Source of the DNA: Gammaproteobacteria bacterium
GTDB lineage: Bacteria > Pseudomonadota > Gammaproteobacteria > SZUA-152
NCBI GenBank assembly: GCA_013151575.1
Contig: JAADHZ010000098.1
Span: forward strand, 1 to 34,401
Reading direction: 5' to 3'
Length of the DNA stretch: 34,401 nucleotides
Below, piece after piece: positions 6,704-14,417 of this stretch (positions within the stretch are counted from its first letter, which is position 1; each line of letters begins with the position of its first letter). A program made the translations under genes and the position numbers. Under the pieces are notes generated by a model. The model had not been told where the DNA came from and ran no database searches. It was given only the letters and a program-made list of their open reading frames with translations.

Positions 6704-9591
6704 TGAACCCCAGGATGTGCGCAATAACGGCTGACGTTTTTTCGTTTGGGGAGCGATTTCAAACAAATGCCTTCCGATATTGGCTAACCGCCCTGATTGT
6801 GCTGTCAGTGGTCGGTTGTGCAACAGAGCAAAAAACCCTAGGTGACCTCAGTGAGGTAGAGATCAACATCGAAACTGACGCCCCTATTCTTGGCGCTCGC
6901 GACAAGGCCATGGACAACTATTGGGAATTCATGGCGGGCTCCCAAGGGCAGTCGCAAACAGTGGAGGCCCTGCGCCGCTTGGCGGATTTGGAGCTGGAAC
7001 GTAGCGAAGAACGTTTTCAAAAGCAGATGGAGGTGTTTGGCCAGGGGCAAGGCGAAGTGAATACCGATGTGGACACACTGAGGAGTATCACCTATCGCAG
7101 CGCAATTAAACTGTACGAAGATGCGCTCAAGGCCGCCGTCGGAGGCCCCCTGGAGGCGGCGATTCTGTACCAGGTGTCCAAGGCCTACGAACAGGCTGCA
7201 CAACAGGAAAAGGCCATACTGACGCTGGAAAAATTATTGGCCCTGGAACCGCTGGCCGCGAATCGGGATGAGTTGCAGTTTCGTCGTGGTGAGTTGTTGT
7301 TTGATCTGCGTCGTTTCACCAAAGCAGAGCAGGCCTACCGACAAGCTATGTTGGCCAATCCGAATTCCGCCTATTTCGAGAAGGCCCTGACGAAACATGG
7401 CTGGGCCTATTTTAAGCAGGAAAAATTCGGGCTGGCATTAGAATCATTTTTTCGTCTGGTGGACCGCAAGTTACAGCCGGTGCCGGGCAAACCAAAAAAA
7501 GTCCTAAGCCGTGGCGACAGTGAACTGCTCAATGACGTGTTTCGTGTGGCCATGCTGGGGTTTGACGAATTGGGGGGCGCCAGCGCCATCAAGGACTATT
7601 TTTCCCGGGTGGGGCGGCGCGACTACGAGACACGAGTCTACCGGCAACTGGGGGAATACTATATTGAAAAGGGACGAATTCGTGACGCCGCCGATACCTT
7701 TGCCGCTTTTGCGAGAAATTTCCCCATGCACGAGCAGGCGTTTGAATTTGATCTCAAGGCGATCGACACGTTCACCGCAGCTGGTTTTTCCAGTGTGCTG
7801 ATGAAACTAAAACGTGATTTCGTGAAACGTTATCGCGTCAAAGGGCCGTATTGGACGCACTATCAGGAACAGGAAGACACGGTGCTCGCCCGGTTAAAAA
7901 AAGCCTTGCAACACAATTCCGAAGACGTTGTGCGTGCCGCTCATGCCCGGGCGCAAAAAACCAAATCCGCACAGGACTATCAGAAAACTTTCTTTTTGTA
8001 TCGTCGGCACCTGAGATGGTTTGGGCAAAGTGACACTGCGCAAAAACTGAATTTCCTGTTTGCCGAATTACTGTTCGAGGCTGGCCAGTTTGAGTCAGCG
8101 GCCAAGGAATACGAAAAAACGGCCTATCGATATGTGCGTTTCGGCAAAAATGTGGAAGCTGGCTACGCCGCCCTACTAGCCTATGCCGAACAGGAAAAAC
8201 GTGCCGAAGGAAAACAAAAAACAATCTGGAGCCGCCTAGCCGTCGGCAGTGCTATGCGTTTCGGGAAAACGTTTCCCAACGACAAACGCGCGGCCAACGT
8301 CTTGACTAAAGCCGCTCAGGACATGTTTGCATTAAAAAAATATTCGCAGGCTGCCGTTGCCGCGCGCCAGATTCTGGAATTGTCGGTGGACCCCAGTGCC
8401 GATACTCGGCGCATAGCCTGGAAAATTATCGCCCGCGCAGAATTCGAAAGAGGCGACTACACACGCGCGGAGGTCGCCTACAAAGTCGCCCTGAGTTTGC
8501 TAGGTCCGAATGACAGCAGCCGCAAGAGTCTGGAGGAAGGTCTTGCCGCGGCGGTATACAAGCAGGGTGAATACATGCGGTCCAAGGGCAACATCAAAGC
8601 AGCCATAATGCAATTCGCTCGCGTTGCGCAGGTGTCACCGGATAGCAGCGTGATCATATCGGCAGAGTTTGATATCGCCGCAAGCATGCTGGAAGCCAAA
8701 AATTGGAACGGGGCGATTCAGGAATTTTTGATTTTTCGACAGACCAACCCCAACCATCCCCTGACGGCAAGAATTCCCGGCCTTCTCATCAAGGCCTATC
8801 TTGCCAGCAGCCAGTGGGTGAAGGCTGCCGAAGAATTGCGGGTGATGGAGCAGGTATTGCGCGAGCCCGAGCAAAAACGGGCGGCTATCTGGCAAGCGGC
8901 AGAGCTTTATGAAAAAGTCGACGATACGCCGAAACTTATCGAACTCTACCAGCGTTACGTTCGTCAGTTTCCCGCGCCATTGGAGCAGGCAATGGAAGCA
9001 CGCCAGAAGTTGGTGGTATTGTATGCAGCTGCTGGCCGGAAGCAGGATCGCGAGCATTGGTTAAAAGAAATTGTACACCACAGTAAGGGGAATGCAGGAC
9101 AAAGCACGCCTCGCATCCGTTACCTGGCCGCGAAGGCCGCCTATGAATTAGCCAAGCCGGAGTTGGCATTGTTTCAAGCCATCAAACTGGTGAAGCCATT
9201 GCGGCAAAATTTGAAGCGTAAAAAACAAAAAATGAAAGCCGCGGTCGATGCCTATATGGTGGCCGCCAACTTCGGCATTGCGGACGTCGCTACCGCATCC
9301 GTTTACTGGGTGGCAGAAATATACAATGAGTTCGGTCAGGCATTAATGTCCTCAGAACGTCCCCCGGGGCTGTCAGAAGAAGAGCTTGAACAATACGATA
9401 TTTTACTCGAAGAACAAGCCTACCCCTTTGAAGAAAAGTCTATTAACATTCACGAAACCAATGTTGAGCGTATCGTTGAAGGAACCTATGATAAATGGAT
9501 TAAAAAGAGCCTGGGCAAACTCATGGAGCTGAGCCCGGTGCGCTATGCCAAAACTGAAAAGGGTGAATTGTTTGCGCAACAAATTTACTAA
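6703..9591 (+). CDS. Large TPR-repeat lipoprotein
   Basis: A 962-residue protein, the largest of the cluster. The N terminus has a lipobox VVGC, with Cys39 followed by Ala-Thr; absence of Asp at +2 predicts sorting to the outer membrane. The 38-residue leader is long, with a charged/polar first 24 residues, so a start further in is possible, but the TAATG junction supports 6703. From about 125 to 860 the protein is a chain of tetratricopeptide-like helical pairs (for example AILYQVSKAYEQAAQQEKAI, RRGELLFDLRRFTKAEQAYR, LLFEAGQFESAAKEYEKTA). The C-terminal 130 residues are less regular. Likely a periplasm-facing OM-anchored scaffold, comparable in role to TPR lipoproteins of other trans-envelope motors; this role is inferred from context. 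Confidence 0.85.
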   Translation: MNPRMCAITADVFSFGERFQTNAFRYWLTALIVLSVVGCATEQKTLGDLSEVEINIETDAPILGARDKAMDNYWEFMAGSQGQSQTVEALRRLADLELERSEERFQKQMEVFGQGQGEVNTDVDTLRSITYRSAIKLYEDALKAAVGGPLEAAILYQVSKAYEQAAQQEKAILTLEKLLALEPLAANRDELQFRRGELLFDLRRFTKAEQAYRQAMLANPNSAYFEKALTKHGWAYFKQEKFGLALESFFRLVDRKLQPVPGKPKKVLSRGDSELLNDVFRVAMLGFDELGGASAIKDYFSRVGRRDYETRVYRQLGEYYIEKGRIRDAADTFAAFARNFPMHEQAFEFDLKAIDTFTAAGFSSVLMKLKRDFVKRYRVKGPYWTHYQEQEDTVLARLKKALQHNSEDVVRAAHARAQKTKSAQDYQKTFFLYRRHLRWFGQSDTAQKLNFLFAELLFEAGQFESAAKEYEKTAYRYVRFGKNVEAGYAALLAYAEQEKRAEGKQKTIWSRLAVGSAMRFGKTFPNDKRAANVLTKAAQDMFALKKYSQAAVAARQILELSVDPSADTRRIAWKIIARAEFERGDYTRAEVAYKVALSLLGPNDSSRKSLEEGLAAAVYKQGEYMRSKGNIKAAIMQFARVAQVSPDSSVIISAEFDIAASMLEAKNWNGAIQEFLIFRQTNPNHPLTARIPGLLIKAYLASSQWVKAAEELRVMEQVLREPEQKRAAIWQAAELYEKVDDTPKLIELYQRYVRQFPAPLEQAMEARQKLVVLYAAAGRKQDREHWLKEIVHHSKGNAGQSTPRIRYLAAKAAYELAKPELALFQAIKLVKPLRQNLKRKKQKMKAAVDAYMVAANFGIADVATASVYWVAEIYNEFGQALMSSERPPGLSEEELEQYDILLEEQAYPFEEKSINIHETNVERIVEGTYDKWIKKSLGKLMELSPVRYAKTEKGELFAQQIY

Positions 9592-9631
9592 TACACTTGA
9601 TATGCGGACCAACCTGCCACCATTTCAGGTT

Positions 9632-10285
9632 ATGAAAATTTGCCGACGTTCTATAACGCGACAGTATGGGCGGCAAGCGGCAAGTGTCGTGCTGATCTGC
9701 TCGTTGATGGCATTACTGCTGGCGGGTTGTGCAACACAGGGGCCTTCCGTCGAACCGCAGGAAAAAACCCAAACCGCTGAACAGGCTCTGCCTAAAATAG
9801 ACCCCAAAGCATCGGCGCTTTTTGAAAAAGCGCTGACCGCGATGCGTAAAGATAAGGATGCTGTTGCGGAAAAACAATTATTACAGTTAACCAAACAGTT
9901 CCCGAATTTTTCCGGGCCGCAGGTCAACCTGGGTATTATTTATTACCGGGCGGGAAAGTATGATATTGCGCGCGAAGCCTTTAACAAGGCACTTGAACTC
10001 AATCCCAAGAGTGTCGCAAGCCTGAATCATCTCGGCATTATCAGTCGGAATGAGGGCAAGTTCAAAGAGTCCTCTGAGGACTATGAAAAAGCCTTGCGAA
10101 TCAACCCGGATTATGCTTACGCTCATCGCAACTTTGGTATTCTGCTGGAGCTGTACATGGGTAGGCTGCCGGAAGCGCTGGCGCACTACAAGCGCTATCA
10201 GACACTTGTCAAACAGCAAAATAACGCGGAAGACGGCGAGGTTAGAAAATGGATAGTGGAATTAGGCAGAAGAATAAAAAAATAG
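9632..10285 (+). CDS. Small TPR lipoprotein
   Basis: From ATG 9632 this is a 217-residue protein opening MKICRRSITRQYGRQ and ending its leader with the lipobox LLLAGC (Cys33, then Ala), predicting an outer-membrane lipoprotein. Three clear TPR units lie near residues 65-165: QVNLGIIYYRAGKYDIAREAF, LNHLGIISRNEGKFKESSED, and HRNFGILLELYMGRLPEALA. In-frame ATGs at 9602 and 9545 are alternative starts; 9545 would overlap the preceding gene, and none has a strong ribosome site. Its layout (lipobox, low-complexity spacer, three TPRs) is like PilF/PilW-type pilotins, but here the neighbours are ExbB/ExbD/AgmX, so a similar assembly or docking role in that machine is inferred rather than pilus biogenesis. 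Confidence 0.8.
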   Translation: MKICRRSITRQYGRQAASVVLICSLMALLLAGCATQGPSVEPQEKTQTAEQALPKIDPKASALFEKALTAMRKDKDAVAEKQLLQLTKQFPNFSGPQVNLGIIYYRAGKYDIAREAFNKALELNPKSVASLNHLGIISRNEGKFKESSEDYEKALRINPDYAYAHRNFGILLELYMGRLPEALAHYKRYQTLVKQQNNAEDGEVRKWIVELGRRIKK

Positions 10286-10560
10286 CGGCTATTGCATTGT
10301 TGGTAGTATTGCTGGCTTCTGTGGCCGTTGCGGAAGACCGCTTGAACCTGGAAGGTGATTCCATCGTCGGGAGCCGGGAACTGCCCAAGGTGTTGTACAT
10401 TGTGCCGTGGAAAAGCGCTAGGCTGGGGGCTTTGGCAGGCGGCGCTGGCAGCAGTTCGCTGGACACAAGCTGGGAGGCGCTGGATCGAGATCTGTTTCGG
10501 CGGCAAGTCGGGTATTACGAAATGTTGTATAGCGCCAATGACAAAGAATCATTAAAATAG
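10249..10560 (+). CDS. Small exported protein of unknown function
   Basis: A 103-residue protein overlapping the previous gene by 37 bp; GAGG eight bases before the ATG is a reasonable ribosome site. It has a signal peptide (KKIAAIALLVVLLASVAVA, cleavage probably before EDR). The mature part, about 75 residues, contains the striking segment ELPKVLYIVPWKSARLGAL and ends LFRRQVGYYEMLYSANDKESLK. The segment before the C terminus (SSLDTSWEALDRDLFRRQV) is probably helical. I do not recognise a named family. It is the last gene before a 354-bp gap and then the ExbB-like gene, so it closes the first half of the cluster. Confidence 0.75.
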   Translation: MDSGIRQKNKKIAAIALLVVLLASVAVAEDRLNLEGDSIVGSRELPKVLYIVPWKSARLGALAGGAGSSSLDTSWEALDRDLFRRQVGYYEMLYSANDKESLK

Positions 10561-10914
10561 GCATTACGTGTACACGAGTAAGGGGTACAAATCGGCCATT
10601 TGCTGACATCCGCCGGAATAGGGGGACATGCGGTATACTTGCACTTTCGCGTGCAAGCTTTCGTTATCGCTTCCGATCACTACCCCAGCAATACTCGATT
10701 TAACGAGGTTTTATCCCGCAACACAGGCTTTCCGGCTCTGAATTTGTGAACCCCATCATTCATTTCAAATTGAATATTTGTCATCGTTGGCCGTTACTCA
10801 ATTGATGGCTGAGTTCATGGGCACGCATGTTGAATTAATGGTTTTGAATTGAACAAATATCGGCGTCGGGAGCTGGTTCACGATGCCGTCAATGTATGAG
10901 GTAAGGAGAATAAT
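10561..10914. other. 354-bp intergenic region before the motor genes
   Basis: No coding sequence is apparent. A hairpin with 7-bp arms, CTTGCAC and GTGCAAG, lies near 10637-10656, without a T-run. The right half is A+T-rich, with several TTGAAT-like hexamers between 10770 and 10850, so a promoter for the exbB-exbD-exbD-agmX half is plausible, but no well-spaced -35/-10 pair convinced me. A strong Shine-Dalgarno (AAGGAG) lies 7 bp before the ATG at 10915. Confidence 0.5.
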
Positions 10915-11571
10915 ATGGATGTCTTTAACACAGGCGTAAAGTTTTTCCAGGAAGGTGGCTGGTTTATGTACCCCATCGTATTAGTGTTTGCGTTAGGCGC
11001 GGCCATTGCTTTGGAACGTTACATTTACCTGAGCGCCGCCAAGCGCAGCAATCGCACTATGTGGGAGAAACTCACGCCGCTGGTGAAAGCGAACAACTAT
11101 GACCAGGCGATGGCATTGAGCAGCCGCTCAAAAACCGAAGTGGGGAAAATTCTGTCCTATGGGTTGAGCCGGTTACGCGTCACCCATCGGCGCGATGACA
11201 TCGAAATCGCCATGGAAGAAGGTTTGATGGAAGTGATCCCCCGCCTGGAAAAACGCACCCATTATCTAGCCACCTATGCCAATATCGCCACGCTCTTGGG
11301 TCTGTTGGGCACCATCATCGGCCTGATTCAGGCGTTTACCGCTGTGGCAAACGCCAACCCTGCGGACAAGGCTGATCTCCTGTCAGCCAGTATTTCCGTT
11401 GCCATGAACACCACCGCGTTTGGTTTGATGGCTGCCATTCCCTTGTTGCTGCTATACACCGTGTTACAGACCAAAACCACCGAGTTGGTTGACAGCATGG
11501 AAATGGTCACGGTGAAATTCCTCAACGCCATCACGGAATTTCGTAACGAATCTGCCCGGTCATCGGATTAA
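10915..11571 (+). CDS. MotA/TolQ/ExbB family proton-channel protein
   Basis: A 218-residue inner-membrane protein with the three-helix ExbB/TolQ layout: helix 1 near 16-37 (MYPIVLVFALGAAIALERYIY), a cytoplasmic loop, helix 2 near 120-142 (ANIATLLGLLGTIIGLIQAF), and helix 3 near 158-182 (AMNTTAFGLMAAIPLLLLY). Family members form a pentamer around an ExbD/TolR dimer and convert proton flow into motion. The Thr of helix 3 is present (TTAFGL), but aligning AAIP with E. coli ExbB puts Val where Glu176 should be. The AAGGAG ribosome site is strong. exbD-like gene 1 starts 15 bp downstream. Distinct from the flagellar motA at 27875, which has the longer four-helix form. Confidence 0.9.
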   Translation: MDVFNTGVKFFQEGGWFMYPIVLVFALGAAIALERYIYLSAAKRSNRTMWEKLTPLVKANNYDQAMALSSRSKTEVGKILSYGLSRLRVTHRRDDIEIAMEEGLMEVIPRLEKRTHYLATYANIATLLGLLGTIIGLIQAFTAVANANPADKADLLSASISVAMNTTAFGLMAAIPLLLLYTVLQTKTTELVDSMEMVTVKFLNAITEFRNESARSSD

Positions 11572-11586
11572 ACAGGACCTTCACAA

Positions 11587-12081
11587 ATGTCCGTCAGAAG
11601 TCGCGTCAGACGCTCGGCTACCGAAGCGCCAGAACTAAACATCACTGCCTTCATGAACCTCATGGTGGTATTGGTGCCCTTTTTGCTGCTGTCCGCAGTA
11701 TTTTCCAATTTGGCCATTCTCGAACTGAACCTTCCGCCGGACAGCTCCGCTCAGGCCAATAAAAACCAGAAAAAAGAACGCAATTTTGAAGTGATTGTGC
11801 GTAAAAACAAACTGGTTGTTGCGGACACACTCGGGGGCGTCATCAAAACAATTCCCAACGTCAAAGGAAAACATGATTTCAAAACGCTTTCCGATATTTT
11901 GATGAGACTCAAAGCGCGTTTTCCCAAAAAGCAAAACATTACACTGTTGTTGGAACCACAAATTCCTTACGATTTACTGGTCCAGTCAATGGATACTGCA
12001 CGCTCCGTTGAGGTCATCGAAATGGCGTCAGTGGTCAGGAAAGAACTGTTTCCTCAAATCGCCATCGGTGATGCGCCATGA
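11587..12081 (+). CDS. ExbD/TolR family protein 1, Asn in place of the motor Asp
   Basis: A 164-residue protein with a short cytoplasmic basic N terminus, one transmembrane helix (about 18-44) and a periplasmic domain, the ExbD/TolR plan. The helix begins LNITAFMNLMVVLVPFLL, which aligns without gaps to E. coli ExbD INVTPFIDVMLVLLIIFM; the essential protonatable Asp25 corresponds to Asn24 here. The periplasmic part ends RSVEVIEMASVVRKELFPQIAIGD, as expected for an ExbD/TolR fold. Its stop overlaps the start of the second ExbD (ATGA), so both are made together. The substitution suggests this protomer cannot carry protons itself and works paired with the second protein; that pairing is inference. 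Confidence 0.88.
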   Translation: MSVRSRVRRSATEAPELNITAFMNLMVVLVPFLLLSAVFSNLAILELNLPPDSSAQANKNQKKERNFEVIVRKNKLVVADTLGGVIKTIPNVKGKHDFKTLSDILMRLKARFPKKQNITLLLEPQIPYDLLVQSMDTARSVEVIEMASVVRKELFPQIAIGDAP

Positions 12082-12584
12082 ACAAGTCCCGCCGCGCCAA
12101 GCGGATGTCGCGCCATCACGCGCGCACCAAGCGTGGGGCTTCGCTCAACATGGTGTCGTTAATGGATATTTTTACCATTTTGGTATTTTTTCTGTTGGTG
12201 AGTTCATCGTCGGTAAAGGATTTGCCTAATGCAAAACAGATTCAATTGCCGGAGTCGATTTCTGATCAACTGCCCAAGGAAAATGTCGTCATCATGGTGA
12301 GCGAGACAGATATCGTGGTGCAGGGGCGAAAAGTCGCATCCGTGAAAGATGTGAATAAATCATCGGTGCTGGAAATCAAACCGCTGAGAAAAGAGCTGGA
12401 ACGCCTGGCCAATCGCAGCGTCGTCACGACGCTGCCGGATGGCAAGCCCGTCCCGCGCGAAGTCACCATCATGGGAGACAAAAAAATTCCATTTGAATTA
12501 CTCAAAAAAATCATGTTGACCTGCACCAAAGCCAACTACGGGAATATCTCTTTAGCCGTATTGCGCAAATCAGGCGAAGGGTAA
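12078..12584 (+). CDS. ExbD/TolR family protein 2, motor Asp present
   Basis: A 168-residue protein with a strongly basic N terminus (NKSRRAKRMSRHHARTKRG), a single transmembrane helix LNMVSLMDIFTILVFFLLV and a periplasmic domain. Asp30 sits where E. coli ExbD has Asp25 and TolR Asp23, so this protomer is expected to be proton-competent. The periplasmic domain (VVIMVSETDIVVQG, KKIPFELLKKIMLTCTKANYGNISLAVLRK) has the family's alternating strand/helix pattern. It overlaps exbD-like gene 1 by four bases and is followed six bases later by the AgmX-type gene. Sequence similarity to protein 1 is low outside the helix, so this is not a recent tandem duplicate. Confidence 0.9.
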   Translation: MNKSRRAKRMSRHHARTKRGASLNMVSLMDIFTILVFFLLVSSSSVKDLPNAKQIQLPESISDQLPKENVVIMVSETDIVVQGRKVASVKDVNKSSVLEIKPLRKELERLANRSVVTTLPDGKPVPREVTIMGDKKIPFELLKKIMLTCTKANYGNISLAVLRKSGEG

Positions 12585-12590
12585 CAGGAC

Positions 12591-13559
12591 GTGGCCGCAG
12601 CAACTTATCGTCTTTTCGTTCTACCCTGGACTCGCATTGAGGCCGATGATGGCCTGCTGAAAAAGATCGTGATCGTCACTATGGCGCTGACGTTTTTTTT
12701 CAGTATTGCCATTCCATTCATCTCCCTTCCTGAGCCTGACCGCGATAAAATTGAAAAACTGCCGCCTAGGCTGGCACAGATGTTGTTGGAAAAGAAAAAG
12801 CCCAAACCGGTGCCAAAGAAAAAGGTAGAGAAAAAGAAAGAAGAAAAGAAAAAAGAGAAAAAGAAAGAAAAGAAAAAAGAAAAGCCGAAGGAAAAACCGA
12901 AGCTAAAAAAGGCCAAGCCAAAACCTAAGCCAAAACCAAAAGTTGATCGCGTCGCCGAAGCCCGGAAAAAAGCAGCCAGCGTTGGGTTGTTGGCGTTTTC
13001 CGATGAGCTGGCAGACCTGCGTGATACGCCGTTGACTAAGTCGCTGAATAAAAACAAGCGCTTGTCGAAGGGCGCCACCTCGGCCAAAACATTCAAACGC
13101 AACGTGCTGACCTCGGGCACCACGGGCAGCGGTGGCATTGACACGTCCCGCTTGAGCAGCGGCGTGGGCCGTAGCGCCCTGGCGGGCAGGCAAACGACCC
13201 AGGTGGAGAGCCCAGTAGACATGGTGGCCAAGGCTGCGCCATCGACCTCCGGCAGCGAAAGTTCCAAACCATCCCGCACCTACGAGGAGGTATCGCTGGT
13301 TTTCGACAGAAACAAAGGCGCTATTTATTCCCTGTATAGCCGAGCATTGCGCAAAGATCCGATGTTACAGGGCAAGGTGGTGCTTGAAATTACCATCGCG
13401 CCGTCCGGGAGGGTCACCTCCTGCAAAATTATTTCCAGTGAGTTGAATAACAAACGGCTGGAACGCAAGCTCGTGTCACGCATCAAATTGTTGAATTTTG
13501 GCGCACGGGATGTAGAACAAATGGTGGTAACTTACCCCATCGACTTCCTGCCATCGTAG
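12591..13559 (+). CDS. AgmX/PglI C-terminal domain protein, TonB-like energy transducer
   Basis: A 322-residue protein read from a GTG start. A cytoplasmic N terminus of about 24 residues is followed by one transmembrane helix (about 25-45), then a Lys/Glu/Pro-rich periplasmic linker (65-118: KKKEEKKKEK, then KPKPKPK), a Ser/Gly-rich middle part, and a C-terminal domain from about 235 with NKGAIYSLYSRALRKDPMLQ, GKVVLEITIAPSGRV and a terminal TYPIDFLPS. That C-terminal pattern is the AgmX/PglI domain, related to TonB C-termini and named after Myxococcus gliding proteins (GltJ/GltG). It probably links the ExbB/ExbD motor to outer-membrane or periplasmic partners. Last gene of the cluster; 12 bp separate its stop from the convergent metalloprotease gene, with no obvious terminator. 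Confidence 0.88.
   Translation: MAAATYRLFVLPWTRIEADDGLLKKIVIVTMALTFFFSIAIPFISLPEPDRDKIEKLPPRLAQMLLEKKKPKPVPKKKVEKKKEEKKKEKKKEKKKEKPKEKPKLKKAKPKPKPKPKVDRVAEARKKAASVGLLAFSDELADLRDTPLTKSLNKNKRLSKGATSAKTFKRNVLTSGTTGSGGIDTSRLSSGVGRSALAGRQTTQVESPVDMVAKAAPSTSGSESSKPSRTYEEVSLVFDRNKGAIYSLYSRALRKDPMLQGKVVLEITIAPSGRVTSCKIISSELNNKRLERKLVSRIKLLNFGARDVEQMVVTYPIDFLPS
12828..12878 (+). repeat. Tandem A-rich coding repeat (27 + 24 bp) in the AgmX-type gene
   Basis: A 27-base unit encoding EKKKEEKKK is followed directly by a 24-base copy encoding EKKKEKKK, differing mainly by one GAA codon. The in-frame length change suggests slippage or unequal exchange. It lies in the periplasmic linker, where length changes would alter reach rather than fold. 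Confidence 0.75.
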
Positions 13560-13571
13560 GGGCTTCCGCGT

Positions 13572-14402
13572 TTAAACCGACAAGTCCAGTGGCTTACGAG
13601 TTTGTTCATTACCAGGCAGGACCGCATTTTCGGCCTGCCGATAGACTTCAATGCCCGGTTCAATTGCGCGTGCGGAAGGCCTGTTAGCACCTGGGCTGTC
13701 GTTATTTTCTTCCCTGCTGTTTTTTGCCTCACTGAGCAGGTCCACCTGGGCCTGCACCGCCATTTGTCCGGCCTCGGCCGCAATAGTGCGATCCTGCTCT
13801 GAGGGTTGTGCCGGTGCCAGGGCGGCAACGCGAACCGTGTCTGCTTTTTGCAGGGTCGCCTGCGGATCGCCCTCCACAGCTGAGACATCAATGCTGACTT
13901 CACCGCCCACCGCGTAACGGCGGCCATCTGCCCCCTGCTGATAGCTAAAACTGGCGGAGCCTTGGGCCAGAGCTCCCGCAGCGGCTTTGTGCGCGGCTTC
14001 GTGAGCCTTAACTTCCCGATCGCGGGTTTTGAGTTCATCCAGCTGACGTTGGTCAACCTCGGGCAGGTTATTGCCTCGGGCACCACGGTTTTTTTTCTCG
14101 GCACCGGTCGCCGTTGCACCATCAGCAGCGGCTTTTTCTTCGGGTGCGGTGGTGCTGGTTTCGGTGATGCTGGTTTTTTCACCGGGTTGGACCGGGATAC
14201 TGCGCCGGGCCTCGGCCGAGCCCGCCTTCGATTCCGTGTTCTCTCTCAGCGGGCTGCCCGCCCTGTTGGGCTCGGCGGTGTCTGCAATGGCGACAACCGG
14301 CCCTGCTGAACGGGTTTGCGTCCCCACTTGCGAGTCGAATGGTTGGCGCGGCAGCGTAGATTGAAAAGCGTTAGTTGGGGAAAGTCCGATGGTGTTTATC
14401 AT
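13572..14402 (-). CDS. SprA-family putative metalloprotease
   Basis: A 276-residue protein whose middle carries the SprA-related (PF12118-like) core: LKTRDREVKAHEAAHKAAAG with the zinc-type HExxH motif as HEAAH at 134-138, then SFSYQQGADGRRYAVGGEVSIDVS. The flanks are low complexity: residues 30-110 are rich in Ala, Glu, Thr and Gly, and the C terminus after 200 is polar. Relatives are annotated as CJM1_0395-type putative metalloproteases; function is unproven. No signal peptide is apparent. It lies 15 bp downstream of the short flagellar-rod-like gene and ends 12 bp from the convergent AgmX-type gene. Confidence 0.8.
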   Translation of the reverse strand: MINTIGLSPTNAFQSTLPRQPFDSQVGTQTRSAGPVVAIADTAEPNRAGSPLRENTESKAGSAEARRSIPVQPGEKTSITETSTTAPEEKAAADGATATGAEKKNRGARGNNLPEVDQRQLDELKTRDREVKAHEAAHKAAAGALAQGSASFSYQQGADGRRYAVGGEVSIDVSAVEGDPQATLQKADTVRVAALAPAQPSEQDRTIAAEAGQMAVQAQVDLLSEAKNSREENNDSPGANRPSARAIEPGIEVYRQAENAVLPGNEQTRKPLDLSV

Positions 14403-14417
14403 GGCTACGGAGGCGAA

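Noticed and set aside
12828-12890. A-rich runs in the AgmX-type gene as a programmed -1 frameshift site
   Set aside because: No heptamer in the required frame phase (A_AAA_AAG) is present, and the family domain continues in the same frame.
12605-13279. 224-codon minus-strand frame rich in Phe opposite the AgmX-type gene
   Set aside because: Its Phe runs are simply the complement of Lys/Glu codons; there is no ribosome site or recognisable protein.
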